The notes: generated from the sequence alone by a model not told the origin. A stretch of 64,000 nucleotides of DNA from Lysinibacillus fusiformis (GCF_002845985.1 NZ_PDFK01000010.1:44706-108705); one strand, 5' to 3'; positions 18,094 to 27,533 are shown, counted from the first letter of the stretch. Made by a program: numbers and translations.

Positions 18094-19098
18094 TTATAGA
18101 AGCTTTTCTACAATGCTTCTGACAGTGCCAGTTTGCTGTACGAGATAACTCTTTTCGCCCATCCACATCGATAAATATTCCGCATTACCTTGCTCGGCAC
18201 TTTCTTTACGAATGGTAGTCGTTAAATAGTTTTGTAATGGATAAGGAGCTACTATCGCATCTTTCATACGTTTTGTAAAATCATTCATTAAGCCTCTTGC
18301 TGGTTTACCCGTAAAGGCGAGCGTAATCGTTGTTTGCTGTTCTTTCGAAGCTAACACAGCATTTTTATAAAGTGGCGAAATTTCGCATTCATCTGCCACT
18401 AGTAACGCTGTACCAATTTGAACAGCCTGTGCCCCGCCCTTTAACGCCCTTTGAATATCCTCTTTCGTCACAAGTCCACCTGCTGCGATAATAGGAATCG
18501 CAATTTGTCCAGCTACTTGTTGTAGTAAATCATATAACGGTATTAATTGCAGTGGGGCCGAAAAGGAGCCTCGATGACCGCCAGCCTCTCCTCCTTGTAG
18601 TACAACTGCATCCATTCCTGCTTGTTCTACTAGTATAGCTTCCTCTACTGTCGTAGCGGTACCAACCGTATAAATACCATTGTCTTTTAATTGCTGCAGA
18701 ACCTCTGGAGAGGGCAACCCAAATGTAAATGAACAAATTGCTACCTGTTCCTCGATCACCGCCTGAATTTGACCTGCAAACACTTCCTTCGAAACAACAC
18801 TTTGTACAGGTGATAATCCTAGTTCATCGTAAAAAGGTTGTAGTGCCATACGGGCTTGTTGTAAAACCTCGATATCAATTTTTGGTTCTTCTTGAACAAA
18901 CAGATTGACCGCAAAGGGCTTTGCTGTTAACTTCTTTACTTCCTGAATAAATTGCTTTGTTTGTGCACCATCTAAGTAGCCCGCTCCTATTGAGCCTAAT
19001 AGCCCAGCCTCAGCGCAAGCCGCCACAAATTTTGGGGATGTCACGCCTGCCATTGGTGCTTGAATAATGGGATATGTCATATCAAATGTTTGTAGCAT
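18094..19098 (-). CDS. Nitronate monooxygenase / NPD-family flavin oxidoreductase
   Basis: A 334-residue FMN-dependent TIM-barrel enzyme of the nitronate monooxygenase / enoyl reductase FabK-like group. Features are YPIIQAPMAGVTSPKFVAAC at the N-terminus, the GGEAGGHRGSF phosphate/active-site loop near residue 170 with the catalytic His, IPIIAAGGLVTKEDI, and GAQAVQIGTALLVADE. The start is placed at ATG 19098 because TAAGGAG sits 8 bases before it. It occupies the place where spoIIIAA-AB would be in Bacillus. Whether it oxidises nitronates or reduces enoyl substrates cannot be read here. Confidence 0.82.
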   Translation of the reverse strand: MLQTFDMTYPIIQAPMAGVTSPKFVAACAEAGLLGSIGAGYLDGAQTKQFIQEVKKLTAKPFAVNLFVQEEPKIDIEVLQQARMALQPFYDELGLSPVQSVVSKEVFAGQIQAVIEEQVAICSFTFGLPSPEVLQQLKDNGIYTVGTATTVEEAILVEQAGMDAVVLQGGEAGGHRGSFSAPLQLIPLYDLLQQVAGQIAIPIIAAGGLVTKEDIQRALKGGAQAVQIGTALLVADECEISPLYKNAVLASKEQQTTITLAFTGKPARGLMNDFTKRMKDAIVAPYPLQNYLTTTIRKESAEQGNAEYLSMWMGEKSYLVQQTGTVRSIVEKLL

Positions 19099-19257
19099 AC
19101 CTTTCACTCCTTACGATTATTGTAAACAATTCTCCCAGCAATGACCATCTATCTGATGATAGAATCTTGATGGACTCTTAGTAAAAAAGAGTACGTGCTT
19201 CTATCTATTATCACATTAAATGAAATGTTTGGCAGGATATGTATAAGAAAAAAATAA

Positions 19258-19288
19258 AAACCTACCCTTTTTTTAAAGAGTAGGTTGG
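19258..19288 (-). terminator. Terminator after efp
   Basis: AACCTACTC / GGGTAGGTT hairpin with one mismatch and a T-rich tail on the minus strand, 14 bases after the efp stop. Confidence 0.85.
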
Positions 19289-19301
19289 CTATTATTAATT
19301 A

Positions 19302-19859
19302 TTAAGCACGAGAAACGTAAGAGCCTTCTTCTGTGTTAACGATTAAAACATCACCTTGGTTAACGAAGAAAGGTACTTGTACGATTAGACCTGTTTCAAG
19401 TGTAGCAGGTTTTGTACCGCCTGAAGCTGTATCTCCTTTGATCCCTGGTTCTGTTTCTGTAACTTCTAATTGAACAGTATTTGGTAATTCAATACCTAAC
19501 ATTTCACCTTGGTAAGATTGAATATGCACTTCCATATTTTCTTTTAGGAATTTTAATTCATATTCAATAGCAGCTGAAGCAAGTTCAGTTTGCTCGTAAG
19601 ATTCTAAGTCCATGAATACATGCTCGTCGCCTTGTGCATATAGGTATTGCATTTTACGGTTATCAATTTGTGCTTTCTCTACTTTTTCACCAGCACGGAA
19701 TGTTTTTTCATTCACTGAGCCGTTACGTAGGTTACGTAATTTAGAACGCACGAACGCAGCACCTTTACCTGGTTTAACGTGTTGGAAATCTAACACGCGG
19801 TATAATTGGCCATCAACAATAATTGTTAGACCTGTACGGAAATCGTTTACTGAAATCAT
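19302..19859 (-). CDS. efp: Translation elongation factor P
   Basis: A tRNA-shaped factor that binds the ribosomal E site and rescues polyproline stalls. Its 185 residues match the family. It begins [17 protein letters not shown], and the modification loop is [16 protein letters not shown] with the modifiable Lys near residue 32. [18 protein letters not shown] is the EF-P signature near residue 150. It follows yqhT by 17 bases, as in B. subtilis. Confidence 0.97.
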   Translation of the reverse strand: MISVNDFRTGLTIIVDGQLYRVLDFQHVKPGKGAAFVRSKLRNLRNGSVNEKTFRAGEKVEKAQIDNRKMQYLYAQGDEHVFMDLESYEQTELASAAIEYELKFLKENMEVHIQSYQGEMLGIELPNTVQLEVTETEPGIKGDTASGGTKPATLETGLIVQVPFFVNQGDVLIVNTEEGSYVSRA

Positions 19860-19876
19860 TTGTGTTCCTCCAAAGT

Positions 19877-20938
19877 TTATAAAATAATGAGTTCTTTTGA
19901 CGAATGTGTTAGTAGTTCATTACCCGTTTCAGTGATTAAAATATCATCCTCGATACGGACACCACCGATTCCTGGTAAGTAAACACCAGGTTCAATCGTC
20001 ACGGCCATACCTGGCTCTAGCACTGTCTCTGAACGCATCGATAAGCCAGGGCCTTCATGTACTTCAAGACCAATACCATGTCCTAAAGAATGACCAAATG
20101 CGTCGCCATATCCTTTTTCTTTTAAGTAGTCACGTGCAATCGCATCCGCTTGAATACCTGTTAATCCAGGACCCACTTTTTCAAGTGCTAACAGTTGAGA
20201 AGCAAGGACTGCATTGTACATATCTACTAATTTTTCAGATGGTTCTCCAACAGCCACAGTACGTGTGATATCCGAAATATAGCCATTATATAGCGCACCA
20301 AAGTCTAAAGTAACAAAGTCGCCTTTTTCAATCACTTTATTCGTTGCAACGCCATGTGGTAATGCTGAACGAAGACCAGACGCAACAATTATGTCAAATG
20401 AAGACTGAGTTGCTCCTTGTTTACGCATGAAAAATTCTAATTCATTCGAAACCTCAAGCTCTGTTTTACCAGGCTTGATGAAGCCTAAAATATGTGTAAA
20501 TGCGTGATCTGCAATTTCACACGCAGCCTTAATAATATTAATCTCTTGTTCCGTCTTAATCAAGCGAATTTTTTCAATTAGCCCAGAAATCGGCACTAAA
20601 TCTGCTTGAATGTTTGATTTATACAGTTCATATGTGCCATAACTTACAGTATCTTTCTCAAAGCCCAATAATTTGATGCCCATATTGCTTACTTGTGTAG
20701 CAATTTCTTCAATGATTGTTGCTTCATGTTTGACAATGCGGAAGTCCTGAATTTGTGCAGCAGCCTGCTCTGTATAACGGAAATCTGTAATAAACACAGC
20801 ATCATTTTGAGACACAATTGCTACGCCTGCTGTCCCTGTAAAACCAGTCATATAACGTCGGTTATACCCATTTGTGATTAAAATGCCATCGATGCTTTGT
20901 TCTTGAAGTGCTTTACGTAGCTTTTGTAATTTCAACAT
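19877..20938 (-). CDS. yqhT: M24-family Xaa-Pro dipeptidase/aminopeptidase YqhT
   Basis: A cytosolic metallopeptidase that cleaves X-Pro bonds. It has 353 residues from ATG 20938; GGGAG lies 8 bases before that ATG. The N-terminal creatinase-like domain includes [13 protein letters not shown]. The pita-bread catalytic domain has metal ligands in [19 protein letters not shown] (two Asp), [16 protein letters not shown] (His), [10 protein letters not shown] (Glu) and RIEDDILIT (Glu). It lies between aroQ (2-base gap) and efp, the conserved Bacillus order. Confidence 0.93.
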   Translation of the reverse strand: MLKLQKLRKALQEQSIDGILITNGYNRRYMTGFTGTAGVAIVSQNDAVFITDFRYTEQAAAQIQDFRIVKHEATIIEEIATQVSNMGIKLLGFEKDTVSYGTYELYKSNIQADLVPISGLIEKIRLIKTEQEINIIKAACEIADHAFTHILGFIKPGKTELEVSNELEFFMRKQGATQSSFDIIVASGLRSALPHGVATNKVIEKGDFVTLDFGALYNGYISDITRTVAVGEPSEKLVDMYNAVLASQLLALEKVGPGLTGIQADAIARDYLKEKGYGDAFGHSLGHGIGLEVHEGPGLSMRSETVLEPGMAVTIEPGVYLPGIGGVRIEDDILITETGNELLTHSSKELIIL

Positions 20939-20940
20939 AA

Positions 20941-21375
20941 TCAATTCTCCCTCTCGATAAATGTACGTAGTGCCAGTTCATAGCCTTTCGTACCTAGTCC
21001 ACAAATTTGACCAAGGCAGGCCGGAGCAAGATAAGAATGATGACGGAAAGCCTCACGTTTGTGGATATTGGAAATATGTACTTCGATAACCGGCACAGAA
21101 ATTCCTGCAATCGCATCATGTAACGCGATGCTCGTATGGGTATACGCACCGGGATTAAAGATAATACCATCATATTTTTCGTCCTCTGCTTCATGCACCC
21201 AATCTACTAGTACCCCTTCGTGATTGGATTGACGAAATTCAACCGTAGCACCTAAAGAAGCCGCAAGATTTCGAACATTTTCTCTAACATCATCCAATGT
21301 TTCATATCCATAAATATGTGGCTCTCGTTTGCCAAGTCGATTTAAGTTCGGTCCATTCAAACATAATAACTTCAC
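20941..21375 (-). CDS. aroQ: Type II 3-dehydroquinate dehydratase
   Basis: A dodecameric shikimate-pathway enzyme that dehydrates 3-dehydroquinate. Its 144 residues fit. Features are LNGPNLNRLGKREPHIYG with the catalytic Tyr, FRQSNHEGVLVDWVHEA, the active-site INP motif as FNPGAYTHTSIALHDAI, and VPVIEVHISNIHKREAFRHH. A GTG start at 21375 is used. It is followed by yqhT and efp. Confidence 0.96.
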   Translation of the reverse strand: MKLLCLNGPNLNRLGKREPHIYGYETLDDVRENVRNLAASLGATVEFRQSNHEGVLVDWVHEAEDEKYDGIIFNPGAYTHTSIALHDAIAGISVPVIEVHISNIHKREAFRHHSYLAPACLGQICGLGTKGYELALRTFIEREN

Positions 21376-21461
21376 GCTTCTATTCGCCTCTTTCTATGTA
21401 CTTGCCATTTATTTTATCATACACCGTGCATTCAGCAACTAATTTCAATTGATGGTTTCAT

Positions 21462-21490
21462 AAATATCCCCTCAAACAAAGGGGATATTT
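21462..21490 (-). terminator. Terminator after yqhR-like gene
   Basis: Perfect AAATATCCCC / GGGGATATTT hairpin just past the stop of the membrane gene at 21498. Confidence 0.85.
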
Positions 21491-21497
21491 TGTACCA

Positions 21498-21926
21498 TTA
21501 ACTGCCTTTTTGTGCTGTATGCTCCTTCTGATGAAAATTGGCCGTTTCCAACAAGAAACGTAATAGACAGACAACAATCACTATAAATGGAATGGACAGT
21601 TTTTTAAAGGACGTCAGTTGTAATGGTAGATCTAAAGCAATCCACTCCAATGTAATAGTCACAAGAAGACCTAGCAGCAGTGACGAAAAGAAAGCTGGAA
21701 TGATATAGACATAGCGCATGGTCATATATAAAAATAAGCCGATGATAAACAGCAGAAAGATAAAGAAGGTCCATTGAAATAATTTAGAGCTATCTTCAAA
21801 CCAATTCCACTTTTTATAAAACCCAATCGGATGCCATTTAATAAGATGGAAATAATGTAAACCCTTTAAGCACAGCGCTAAAACAAGCGCATTTACAAGT
21901 GCGGTAATCGTCGCTACTTTCATCAT
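21498..21926 (-). CDS. yqhR: YqhR-like membrane protein
   Basis: A 142-residue protein with four hydrophobic segments (residues 4-22, 50-68, 72-95, 113-131). WKHPIGFYKKWNW-type text between the first two reads here as IKWHPIGFYKKWNWFED. YqhR in B. subtilis is a similar sized membrane protein placed between yqhQ and aroQ, exactly as here. Function is unknown, and the name rests on position and topology more than on motifs. Confidence 0.65.
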   Translation of the reverse strand: MMKVATITALVNALVLALCLKGLHYFHLIKWHPIGFYKKWNWFEDSSKLFQWTFFIFLLFIIGLFLYMTMRYVYIIPAFFSSLLLGLLVTITLEWIALDLPLQLTSFKKLSIPFIVIVVCLLRFLLETANFHQKEHTAQKGS

Positions 21927-22073
21927 CTAACCTCCCTTTTGCACACTAATGTTTTCCTGAAATGTACGATTAGTGTAGCCATATAGAAAATTTACTATGC
22001 GTAACTGTAGAGGTTTTTCACTAAATTTAGTACAATGGTACAGTTGAAATATATAAAGAGAGTGGTGTTAGCC

Positions 22074-23006
22074 TTGAGCAATTCACCTGTATACGGGGGA
22101 CAAGCACAATTAGAAGGTGTGATGTTCGGAGGAAAGGAACATACTGTTACAGCCATTCGTCGTAACGATGATTCCATTGATTATTATCATTTTAAAAAAG
22201 TTCAAAAGCCTATTTTACAAAAGCTCAAAAAAATTCCATTTGTACGAGGCGTTGTAGCGCTCATTGAGTCGGCTGGCTTAGGCTCTCGTCACATGCAATT
22301 TGCAGGGGATCGTTATGATGTGACACCTGGCGAAGAAGAAGATCATAAAGAAGAAGGTTCTAAACTTCAGATGATACTTGGAGTTGCTGTAGTAGGTATT
22401 CTTTCCTTTTTATTCGGAAAATTTGCCTTTACATTAATTCCTGTTTTTATAGCAGATTTTTTCTCAAAATGGATTGAAGGGAAAACGGGACAAATTCTAC
22501 TAGAGAGTGGTATTAAACTCCTTTTACTGCTAGCCTACTTATACTTTATCTCATTAACCCCTCTGATTAAGCGAGTATTTCAGTATCATGGTGCCGAGCA
22601 TAAAGTCATTAACTGTTATGAGGCTGGCTTAGACATCACAGTAAAAAACGTTCAAGCTCAATCACGTCTGCACTATCGTTGTGGCAGTAGCTTCATTCTG
22701 TTCACAGTGTTTGTCGGCATGTTTTTATATTTCTTTGTACCAACTGACCCACTGTGGCTTCGTATTTTAGATCGGATTCTATTAATTCCTGTTGTACTCG
22801 GTATTTCATTTGAAGTATTACAAGCGACAAATGCTTGCCGCAATATCCCAGTGTTGCGTTTCCTTGGCTACCCTGGCTTATGGCTTCAATTACTGACAAC
22901 TCGTGAACCAAAGGACGATCAAGTAGAAGTAGCAATTGCTTCCTTTAATATGCTACGTCAAGTAGAGCAGCAACCTGAAATTGCTGCAACATTGAACCAT
23001 GAATAA
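22074..23006 (+). CDS. yqhQ: YqhQ, DUF1385 family membrane protein
   Basis: A DUF1385 protein, about 310 residues from TTG 22074. The family N-terminus is VYGGQAQLEGVMFGGKEHTV, followed by an arginine-rich patch and IPFVRGVVALIESAG. The conserved core FQYHGAEHKVINCYEAG, LHYRCGSSFILFTVFVGMF and NIPVLRFLGYPGLWLQLLTT follows. Four or five TM segments are visible. A longer frame starts at ATG 22035, but that ATG sits in a likely -10 element (TACAAT), so the internal TTG is preferred. The function is not established. It is transcribed divergently from yqhR. Confidence 0.88.
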   Translation: MSNSPVYGGQAQLEGVMFGGKEHTVTAIRRNDDSIDYYHFKKVQKPILQKLKKIPFVRGVVALIESAGLGSRHMQFAGDRYDVTPGEEEDHKEEGSKLQMILGVAVVGILSFLFGKFAFTLIPVFIADFFSKWIEGKTGQILLESGIKLLLLLAYLYFISLTPLIKRVFQYHGAEHKVINCYEAGLDITVKNVQAQSRLHYRCGSSFILFTVFVGMFLYFFVPTDPLWLRILDRILLIPVVLGISFEVLQATNACRNIPVLRFLGYPGLWLQLLTTREPKDDQVEVAIASFNMLRQVEQQPEIAATLNHE

Positions 23007-23008
23007 TA

Positions 23009-23050
23009 GAACAGGCAGTCCCAACAAGTGTTGAGGCTGCCTGTTTTATA
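23009..23050. terminator. Convergent terminator after yqhQ
   Basis: AACAGGCAG / CTGCCTGTT hairpin with T-tract on the plus strand. It lies between yqhQ and the minus-strand membrane gene. Confidence 0.85.
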
Positions 23051-23067
23051 TTATTGCTATTATTGCT

Positions 23068-23541
23068 CTATTTAGTATAAATAAGTGCAGTAAACAGCCC
23101 TATTAAATTTGGTAAGATACTGAAAACTAAAAACAGCCAATTATTCGTCATGATGGAGATGCTTGTAAAAATAAGAATGGACGCAGCAATAATACCTATG
23201 CCCAGCTTCACTCGAGAAAGCTGGAACGGGATGGGACTAAACATGTTGATGGTCAAAACTCCCCCAATTATCCCCCAACTCCCTAAGTGCACTAAAAGAA
23301 TACTACCTAAAACCATTGCTGCATTCAATTCAATGCCAAATACAATGAGTGTAAAGAAAATATAAATCGCCGCTAATGTCACATACCACGAATAGGATTT
23401 CGCTTTTTGCCAAATATAGTCGTGTAGCTCATCTAAACCTCTATTTTTCTTCGCCTTACTCCGTCCTAACCACCAGCCTAAAATTCCACAAGTCATTCCC
23501 CCATACAATCCGATAATTCCCCCGATAGAAATCTCCATCAC
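23068..23541 (-). CDS. Membrane protein partnered with XRE regulator
   Basis: A 157-residue protein with an N-terminal glycine-rich TM (IGLYGGMTCGILGWWLG), a basic loop and three to four further TM segments. The start ATG overlaps the last 4 bases of the upstream XRE regulator gene, so the two are translationally coupled. Paired small XRE plus polytopic membrane protein units are common in Firmicutes, often linked to membrane stress or antibiotic sensing. No specific role can be read. Confidence 0.75.
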   Translation of the reverse strand: MMEISIGGIIGLYGGMTCGILGWWLGRSKAKKNRGLDELHDYIWQKAKSYSWYVTLAAIYIFFTLIVFGIELNAAMVLGSILLVHLGSWGIIGGVLTINMFSPIPFQLSRVKLGIGIIAASILIFTSISIMTNNWLFLVFSILPNLIGLFTALIYTK

Positions 23542-23744
23542 TCCGTCCCCTCCTCTTCGAATATAAACACTTCTTCAATTGTGCAATTGAAAGCTTTTGA
23601 AATATTGTAGGCGAGTTCTAAAGATGGATTGAATTTCTCCGATTCAATTGCAATGATTGATTGTCGCGAGACGCCAACTACTTTAGACAACTCCTCCTGC
23701 GTAATCTTTTTCGATTTCCGCAATTCACGAATTCTATTTTTCAT
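23538..23744 (-). CDS. Small XRE-family transcriptional regulator
   Basis: A 68-residue stand-alone Cro/C1 helix-turn-helix protein: MKNRIRELRKSKKITQEELS, then VSRQSIIAIESEKFNPSLEL, the typical YozG-like form with NCTIEEVFIFEE at the end. It probably represses its own promoter through the repeated GTAAAGT elements just upstream (23763-23835) and controls the coupled membrane protein. Confidence 0.88.
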   Translation of the reverse strand: MKNRIRELRKSKKITQEELSKVVGVSRQSIIAIESEKFNPSLELAYNISKAFNCTIEEVFIFEEEGTE

Positions 23745-23762
23745 AAAGCCTCCTCGTTAAAT

Positions 23763-23835
23763 GTAAAGTAAACTGTACATTTTTTTGATAAGTAAAGTTT
23801 ACTTTACACCATTTCATATGTCAAGTTGACTTTAC
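23763..23835 (-). promoter_or_regulatory. Operator array upstream of XRE gene
   Basis: Three related sites: GTAAAGTAAACTGTAC at 23763-23778, GTAAAGTTTACTTTAC at 23792-23807 and AAGTTGACTTTAC at 23823-23835. The first two share GTAAAG arms on opposite strands. They start 19 bases upstream of the XRE start codon, a likely autoregulatory operator. Confidence 0.65.
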
Positions 23836-24025
23836 AATTTAGTTTTCGTTTAAACAATACAGGAATTCTTATGAAGAACGATCAGGAGACATAGTGAGGG
23901 CTATAATTAGAAAAGACACCACACGCTAATTTTGAAAAATGTAATCAGTTTGTGAAGAAAAGCATCCACCTCCATCGTACCTATCTACACTGTAAAATAA
24001 AGTTAAATTCCAAAATAAGGAATAT

Positions 24026-24066
24026 AAAAAGCGTGTTTTGAATGATAATCAAAACACGCTTTTTTA
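24026..24066. terminator. Bidirectional terminator after esterase gene
   Basis: Perfect AAAAAGCGTGTTTTGA / TCAAAACACGCTTTTT hairpin with A- and T-tracts on both sides. Confidence 0.9.
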
Positions 24067-24105
24067 TAGGATTTTTCCGCACCTTTTCCTTTAGCGTTAA
24101 CCCGC

Positions 24106-25044
24106 CTATTTCAACACTCTACTATGAATTATATTCATAATTTTCTGTTGAGCATCTAGAGCTTCAGGGATAGGCATCACAGCAAACACATGATTCATTT
24201 GAGGATAAACAAAGGTAGTGATGTCAATGCCTTGTTCGGTTAGTTGTTCATCAAATTTTATGGCATCTGGATATAAACTTTCATGTGTTCCAATAAAATG
24301 AGTAATCTTCCCAAGTCCTTGAAAATCACCGTAAATAGGACTAATCAATGGGTCCTTTAGATCTTTATCAGCAGCCCATATCTTTGTAATGACTTCCATT
24401 CCTTCACTAGCTAACATTGGGTCCTTTTCTTCATATTCAAGTATCTGAGGATTTTCTAAACTCATATCAACACATGCTGATAGTAAAATAATATCTTGGG
24501 GTTGAGGTAGATGGTTCTGCTTCAAAAGTTGGACCAGACCAAGTGCTATATTTCCACCTGCCGAATCTCCGATAATGGTCAATTGATTAGAACTTTCAAC
24601 CGTTTTTAAAATTTCTTTATAGAAATTGAGCATTTTTTGGAAGGTGTCATGATGGTTAAAATGAGGTACTTTCGGATAAATGGGCGCAATAACTTTTGCA
24701 TTTAACGATTGTGCCATCTTATCCATGAATAACCAATGTAAACTTAAAGGCTGATTCGTCCAAGCACCACCATGTATATAGAGAATAACTTTTTGCTTCA
24801 AGGACTTTTGGTCATTTAAAGTGAAGACCTGCATAGCCTCAAAGGTTTGCTCCTCCATATCACTTATAAATTGAACATCTTCCCCTATAACATAAAGCTG
24901 ACTATTTTCAGTTCCCCTCTGCTCAATAAACTGTTTAGCATTTTCAATACTAGAAAAACTCTTTTTATTACTTTGCGCAAATAGCCATTTTTCAAATTGA
25001 ACACTTTCTTCAGAACGATCTCCGCTAAAAATTTCTACAGTCAT
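24106..25044 (-). CDS. Alpha/beta hydrolase (HSL-type esterase)
   Basis: A 312-residue cytosolic carboxylesterase of the hormone-sensitive-lipase group. The oxyanion motif is ILYIHGGAWTN near residue 100, the nucleophile elbow is IIGDSAGGNIALG near residue 165, and an Asp/His relay includes QMNHVFAVMP near the C-terminus. The start ATG 25044 is chosen for AAAGGGGAG directly ahead. A longer frame to 25077 adds MCVMKLKGEKK without a ribosome site. No signal peptide. Substrate unknown. Confidence 0.87.
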   Translation of the reverse strand: MTVEIFSGDRSEESVQFEKWLFAQSNKKSFSSIENAKQFIEQRGTENSQLYVIGEDVQFISDMEEQTFEAMQVFTLNDQKSLKQKVILYIHGGAWTNQPLSLHWLFMDKMAQSLNAKVIAPIYPKVPHFNHHDTFQKMLNFYKEILKTVESSNQLTIIGDSAGGNIALGLVQLLKQNHLPQPQDIILLSACVDMSLENPQILEYEEKDPMLASEGMEVITKIWAADKDLKDPLISPIYGDFQGLGKITHFIGTHESLYPDAIKFDEQLTEQGIDITTFVYPQMNHVFAVMPIPEALDAQQKIMNIIHSRVLK

Positions 25045-25239
25045 TTTTTTCTCCCCTTTAAGTTTCATCACGCACATAGATTGATAAGAGCCATGTATCA
25101 GAAGCTTTCACACGTACTATAATCTATACCGTATCATAGAGACAAACCTGCATCCGTTAAATAAAATATTTTTTTCGTACTCTATGTTAATTCCACAGTA
25201 TGTCGTATACTCCTTCAACATCCATCGTATTTAAATGAA

Positions 25240-25277
25240 AATAAAAAATACCATGCTGATTGCCAACATGGTATTTT
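25240..25277 (-). terminator. Terminator after secreted lipase gene
   Basis: Perfect AATACCATG / CATGGTATT hairpin with T-tract on the minus strand. Confidence 0.85.
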
Positions 25278-25373
25278 CATCTTTATTTAAACAAGTAACT
25301 CATTAATAATTTTTTAACTGTCTGATTATCAATTTGGCATCCAGCCGTTGCTAAAGATATGTTTTCAAGTTTT

Positions 25374-26930
25374 TTATTTTATATACTTAGAACGAACAAC
25401 GGTCCTTTTGTATGGCTCACCTTGTAATGTTTCACCTGAAATATTTAAAGTTATATTATATACACCCGACTTTTTATTTTCTGGAAAATTCACCATAAAG
25501 TTTTGCTGATTAACCTTTTGCGTCTGTAGAGAAGAAGCAATATCTTTCCCTGTTGGATCCAGTACTCGTACATCGAAGGTAAGTTTTTGTAATTGGTCAT
25601 TAGCTTGCATTGTCACGATATTATTCGTTTCTAATGATACTGTTGGAATACTTACCTTAATCAAAGATGGGCCCCCATGTTGAACTGCCAGTAAAAACGC
25701 ATTATCTTCTGCCTGCGTGCTTATATTTATCTTCCATTCCCCAATCTCAGAAATAACCCCAGTAAATGTATGAGGTACTACGCCATTAAAAAAGGAGGCT
25801 TCATCCAATGATTGGATTGTTTGGTTGGTATATTTTTTTTCTGAAGGAGATACTAACTCTATCTTATCACTAGTTAACCCTGTCCATAATTTAACATTAT
25901 CGAGCGCAGTATCCACATAAAAAGAATGTGTCACATCATTTGACGATTGTAACTTCCCTCCGTAAAAATAATGAGAAACATCCAACTCTTGAAACATATC
26001 AGATTGAGAAAAGTATTCTTTGTTCATCATGATACGATCTGTAGAAGCAGACTGTAGATACTGTTCCAATCTTGAAAATACCGCAGATCCCATTCGAATA
26101 TTGTCATGGTCAAGTGAGGGATCGGTAAATAAATGTGTTCCGTAAGATAATTTAGTGCTTGCCTCTTTGACTAATCCATCATTTGGATCGGAAAGATATA
26201 GACCACCCATCCAGAGTGCAGATAGAAATGGTCCTGTATTAGTACCAGCCATTGTATAATAGTTGTTCTTGCTAACATTGGGGTGATTGTCTATTAGTGA
26301 GCGAAAATATTCCATTTCCCCAACTTGAAGTGAATAAGTTCCATCATCTTTTTCACCGAGTAATGTAGCTAGCCAACCTGCCCACCAGCTATATGCAAGA
26401 TCAGCTAACTCTGATCCATAATGAGGGGACCCTAAAGTAAACACCCTCCCAACGTACGGATGAGCATTATGAAGAACTAATGCTGCTTGGGTATCAGGTC
26501 CACCCTTGCTATGGGCAATTATATTTAATTTTTTTCCGTGAAAATGTTGACTGATTTCTTTTAACATAGAGGCTAATAATTTTCCATTATCGTATTGACT
26601 ATAAGAACCTTTACCTGCCGAATCGTATAATTGAACAAATACCGTTTGATATCCTGCTTCATAAGCTTTTGTATACATATCATTAAGACCGTGATATTCT
26701 GTATTGCCATACCAACTTGTAGAGTTACCGTTTTTCCCTTGAACGAAAACAAGAGGTGGCTTATTCAAATCAACATTAGGTGGAGTATTTCCTAGAAACC
26801 ACTCTCCAGGTGTAAAGCTTTCACCTGGTGGCTTCAATCCATAAGGTTCAATCGTGTTTGAGGCAAAAACATCTGGAGTAGAAAAAAGCATAATTGTAAC
26901 CATTACTAATAAAGAAAGTATTTTTTTCAA
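25374..26930 (-). CDS. Secreted lipase/esterase
   Basis: A 518-residue exported enzyme. The signal peptide MKKILSLLVMVTIMLFSTPD ends near VFAS at residue 24. The hydrolase domain (about 55-300) has the nucleophile elbow IIAHSKGG (Ser near residue 141), an acid residue in DPNDGLV and a His in LDHDNIRMG. AHSKGG resembles the AHSQG elbow of Bacillus-type family I lipases. The C-terminal 200 residues are beta-rich and look like Ig-type repeats with VTMQANDQLQKLTFDVRVLD. A TTG start follows AGGAGG. It likely acts outside the cell on lipid esters. Confidence 0.82.
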   Translation of the reverse strand: MKKILSLLVMVTIMLFSTPDVFASNTIEPYGLKPPGESFTPGEWFLGNTPPNVDLNKPPLVFVQGKNGNSTSWYGNTEYHGLNDMYTKAYEAGYQTVFVQLYDSAGKGSYSQYDNGKLLASMLKEISQHFHGKKLNIIAHSKGGPDTQAALVLHNAHPYVGRVFTLGSPHYGSELADLAYSWWAGWLATLLGEKDDGTYSLQVGEMEYFRSLIDNHPNVSKNNYYTMAGTNTGPFLSALWMGGLYLSDPNDGLVKEASTKLSYGTHLFTDPSLDHDNIRMGSAVFSRLEQYLQSASTDRIMMNKEYFSQSDMFQELDVSHYFYGGKLQSSNDVTHSFYVDTALDNVKLWTGLTSDKIELVSPSEKKYTNQTIQSLDEASFFNGVVPHTFTGVISEIGEWKINISTQAEDNAFLLAVQHGGPSLIKVSIPTVSLETNNIVTMQANDQLQKLTFDVRVLDPTGKDIASSLQTQKVNQQNFMVNFPENKKSGVYNITLNISGETLQGEPYKRTVVRSKYIK

Positions 26931-27258
26931 ATTGTTTTCCTCCTAATCATTATAGATCAAGTGCGTAAAGCTGTAGAAAAGCAATTTATAATTGTAAAAA
27001 ACTGGTGTTGAATAACAGCTATTAATGCTAATTTTCAAGCAGCAACCAACTAACCCCACCTTCCCTTTATACTAATATTCTATAAAAAGGAAAAGAATTC
27101 CTTCTAATTTAGACAAAAAAATATCATTATCTTACTTCGGTTAAGCCTCACTTAGAGAAGCAGCGAGATAGATTGTGTTAGCAAATAAAATAGCATAGAG
27201 CGAAATGGCCAATATTCAACACCATATGTTCATATAAACAAACCTAAGTCCTTAATTC
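26931..27258. other. Gene-free stretch between lipase and IS remnant
   Basis: AT-rich sequence. No gene-like frame with a ribosome site was seen. It should hold the lipase promoter but no convincing -35/-10 was picked. Confidence 0.4.
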
Positions 27259-27351
27259 TCATTTATGAACACCCTCTTCTCGCGCAATATGATGGATGCT
27301 TTCTTGACCATTTATATAACGTAGTACGGTTTTTATTTTCTTATTGATCAT
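27259..27351 (-). pseudogene. IS3-family OrfA N-terminal remnant
   Basis: A 30-residue open frame: MINKKIKTVLRYINGQESIH followed by HIAREEGVHK. This is the helix-turn-helix start of an IS3/IS150-type transposase OrfA (YxxGxSxxxIAxxxGVxK pattern). The remainder of the transposase is absent, so it is a scar of an old insertion. Confidence 0.5.
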
Positions 27352-27359
27352 CAAAACAC

Positions 27360-27396
27360 CCCGTAAAAGCTAGATTTTGTGTCTAGCTTTTACGGG
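27360..27396. repeat. Perfect 15-bp inverted repeat
   Basis: CCCGTAAAAGCTAGA / TCTAGCTTTTACGGG with a 7-base loop, ending 8 bases upstream of the OrfA remnant start. It is not followed by a T-tract on either strand. It may be an element end or an mRNA hairpin that limits transposase expression. Confidence 0.55.
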
Positions 27397-27467
27397 TCAG
27401 AAGGTACTAGATTGTATTATTTCAACATATATGTACCAGTTAATAATAAACCTCCATCAAAGAATAA

Positions 27468-27533
27468 ACACCCTATGTAAGCAAGCAAACTAGTCCAATT
27501 TTGAAATGGCTAGTTTGAACACTTACATAGAGT
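27468..27533 (-). terminator. Two-tier hairpin downstream of trhO
   Basis: Outer arms CTATGTAAG / CTTACATAG and inner arms AAACTAG / CTAGTTT. On the minus strand it is followed by GGGTGTTTATTCTTT. A second weaker stem CTCTAAATAG / CTATTT-TTTAGAG lies at 27544-27589. Both are candidates to end the trhO transcript. Confidence 0.55.
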
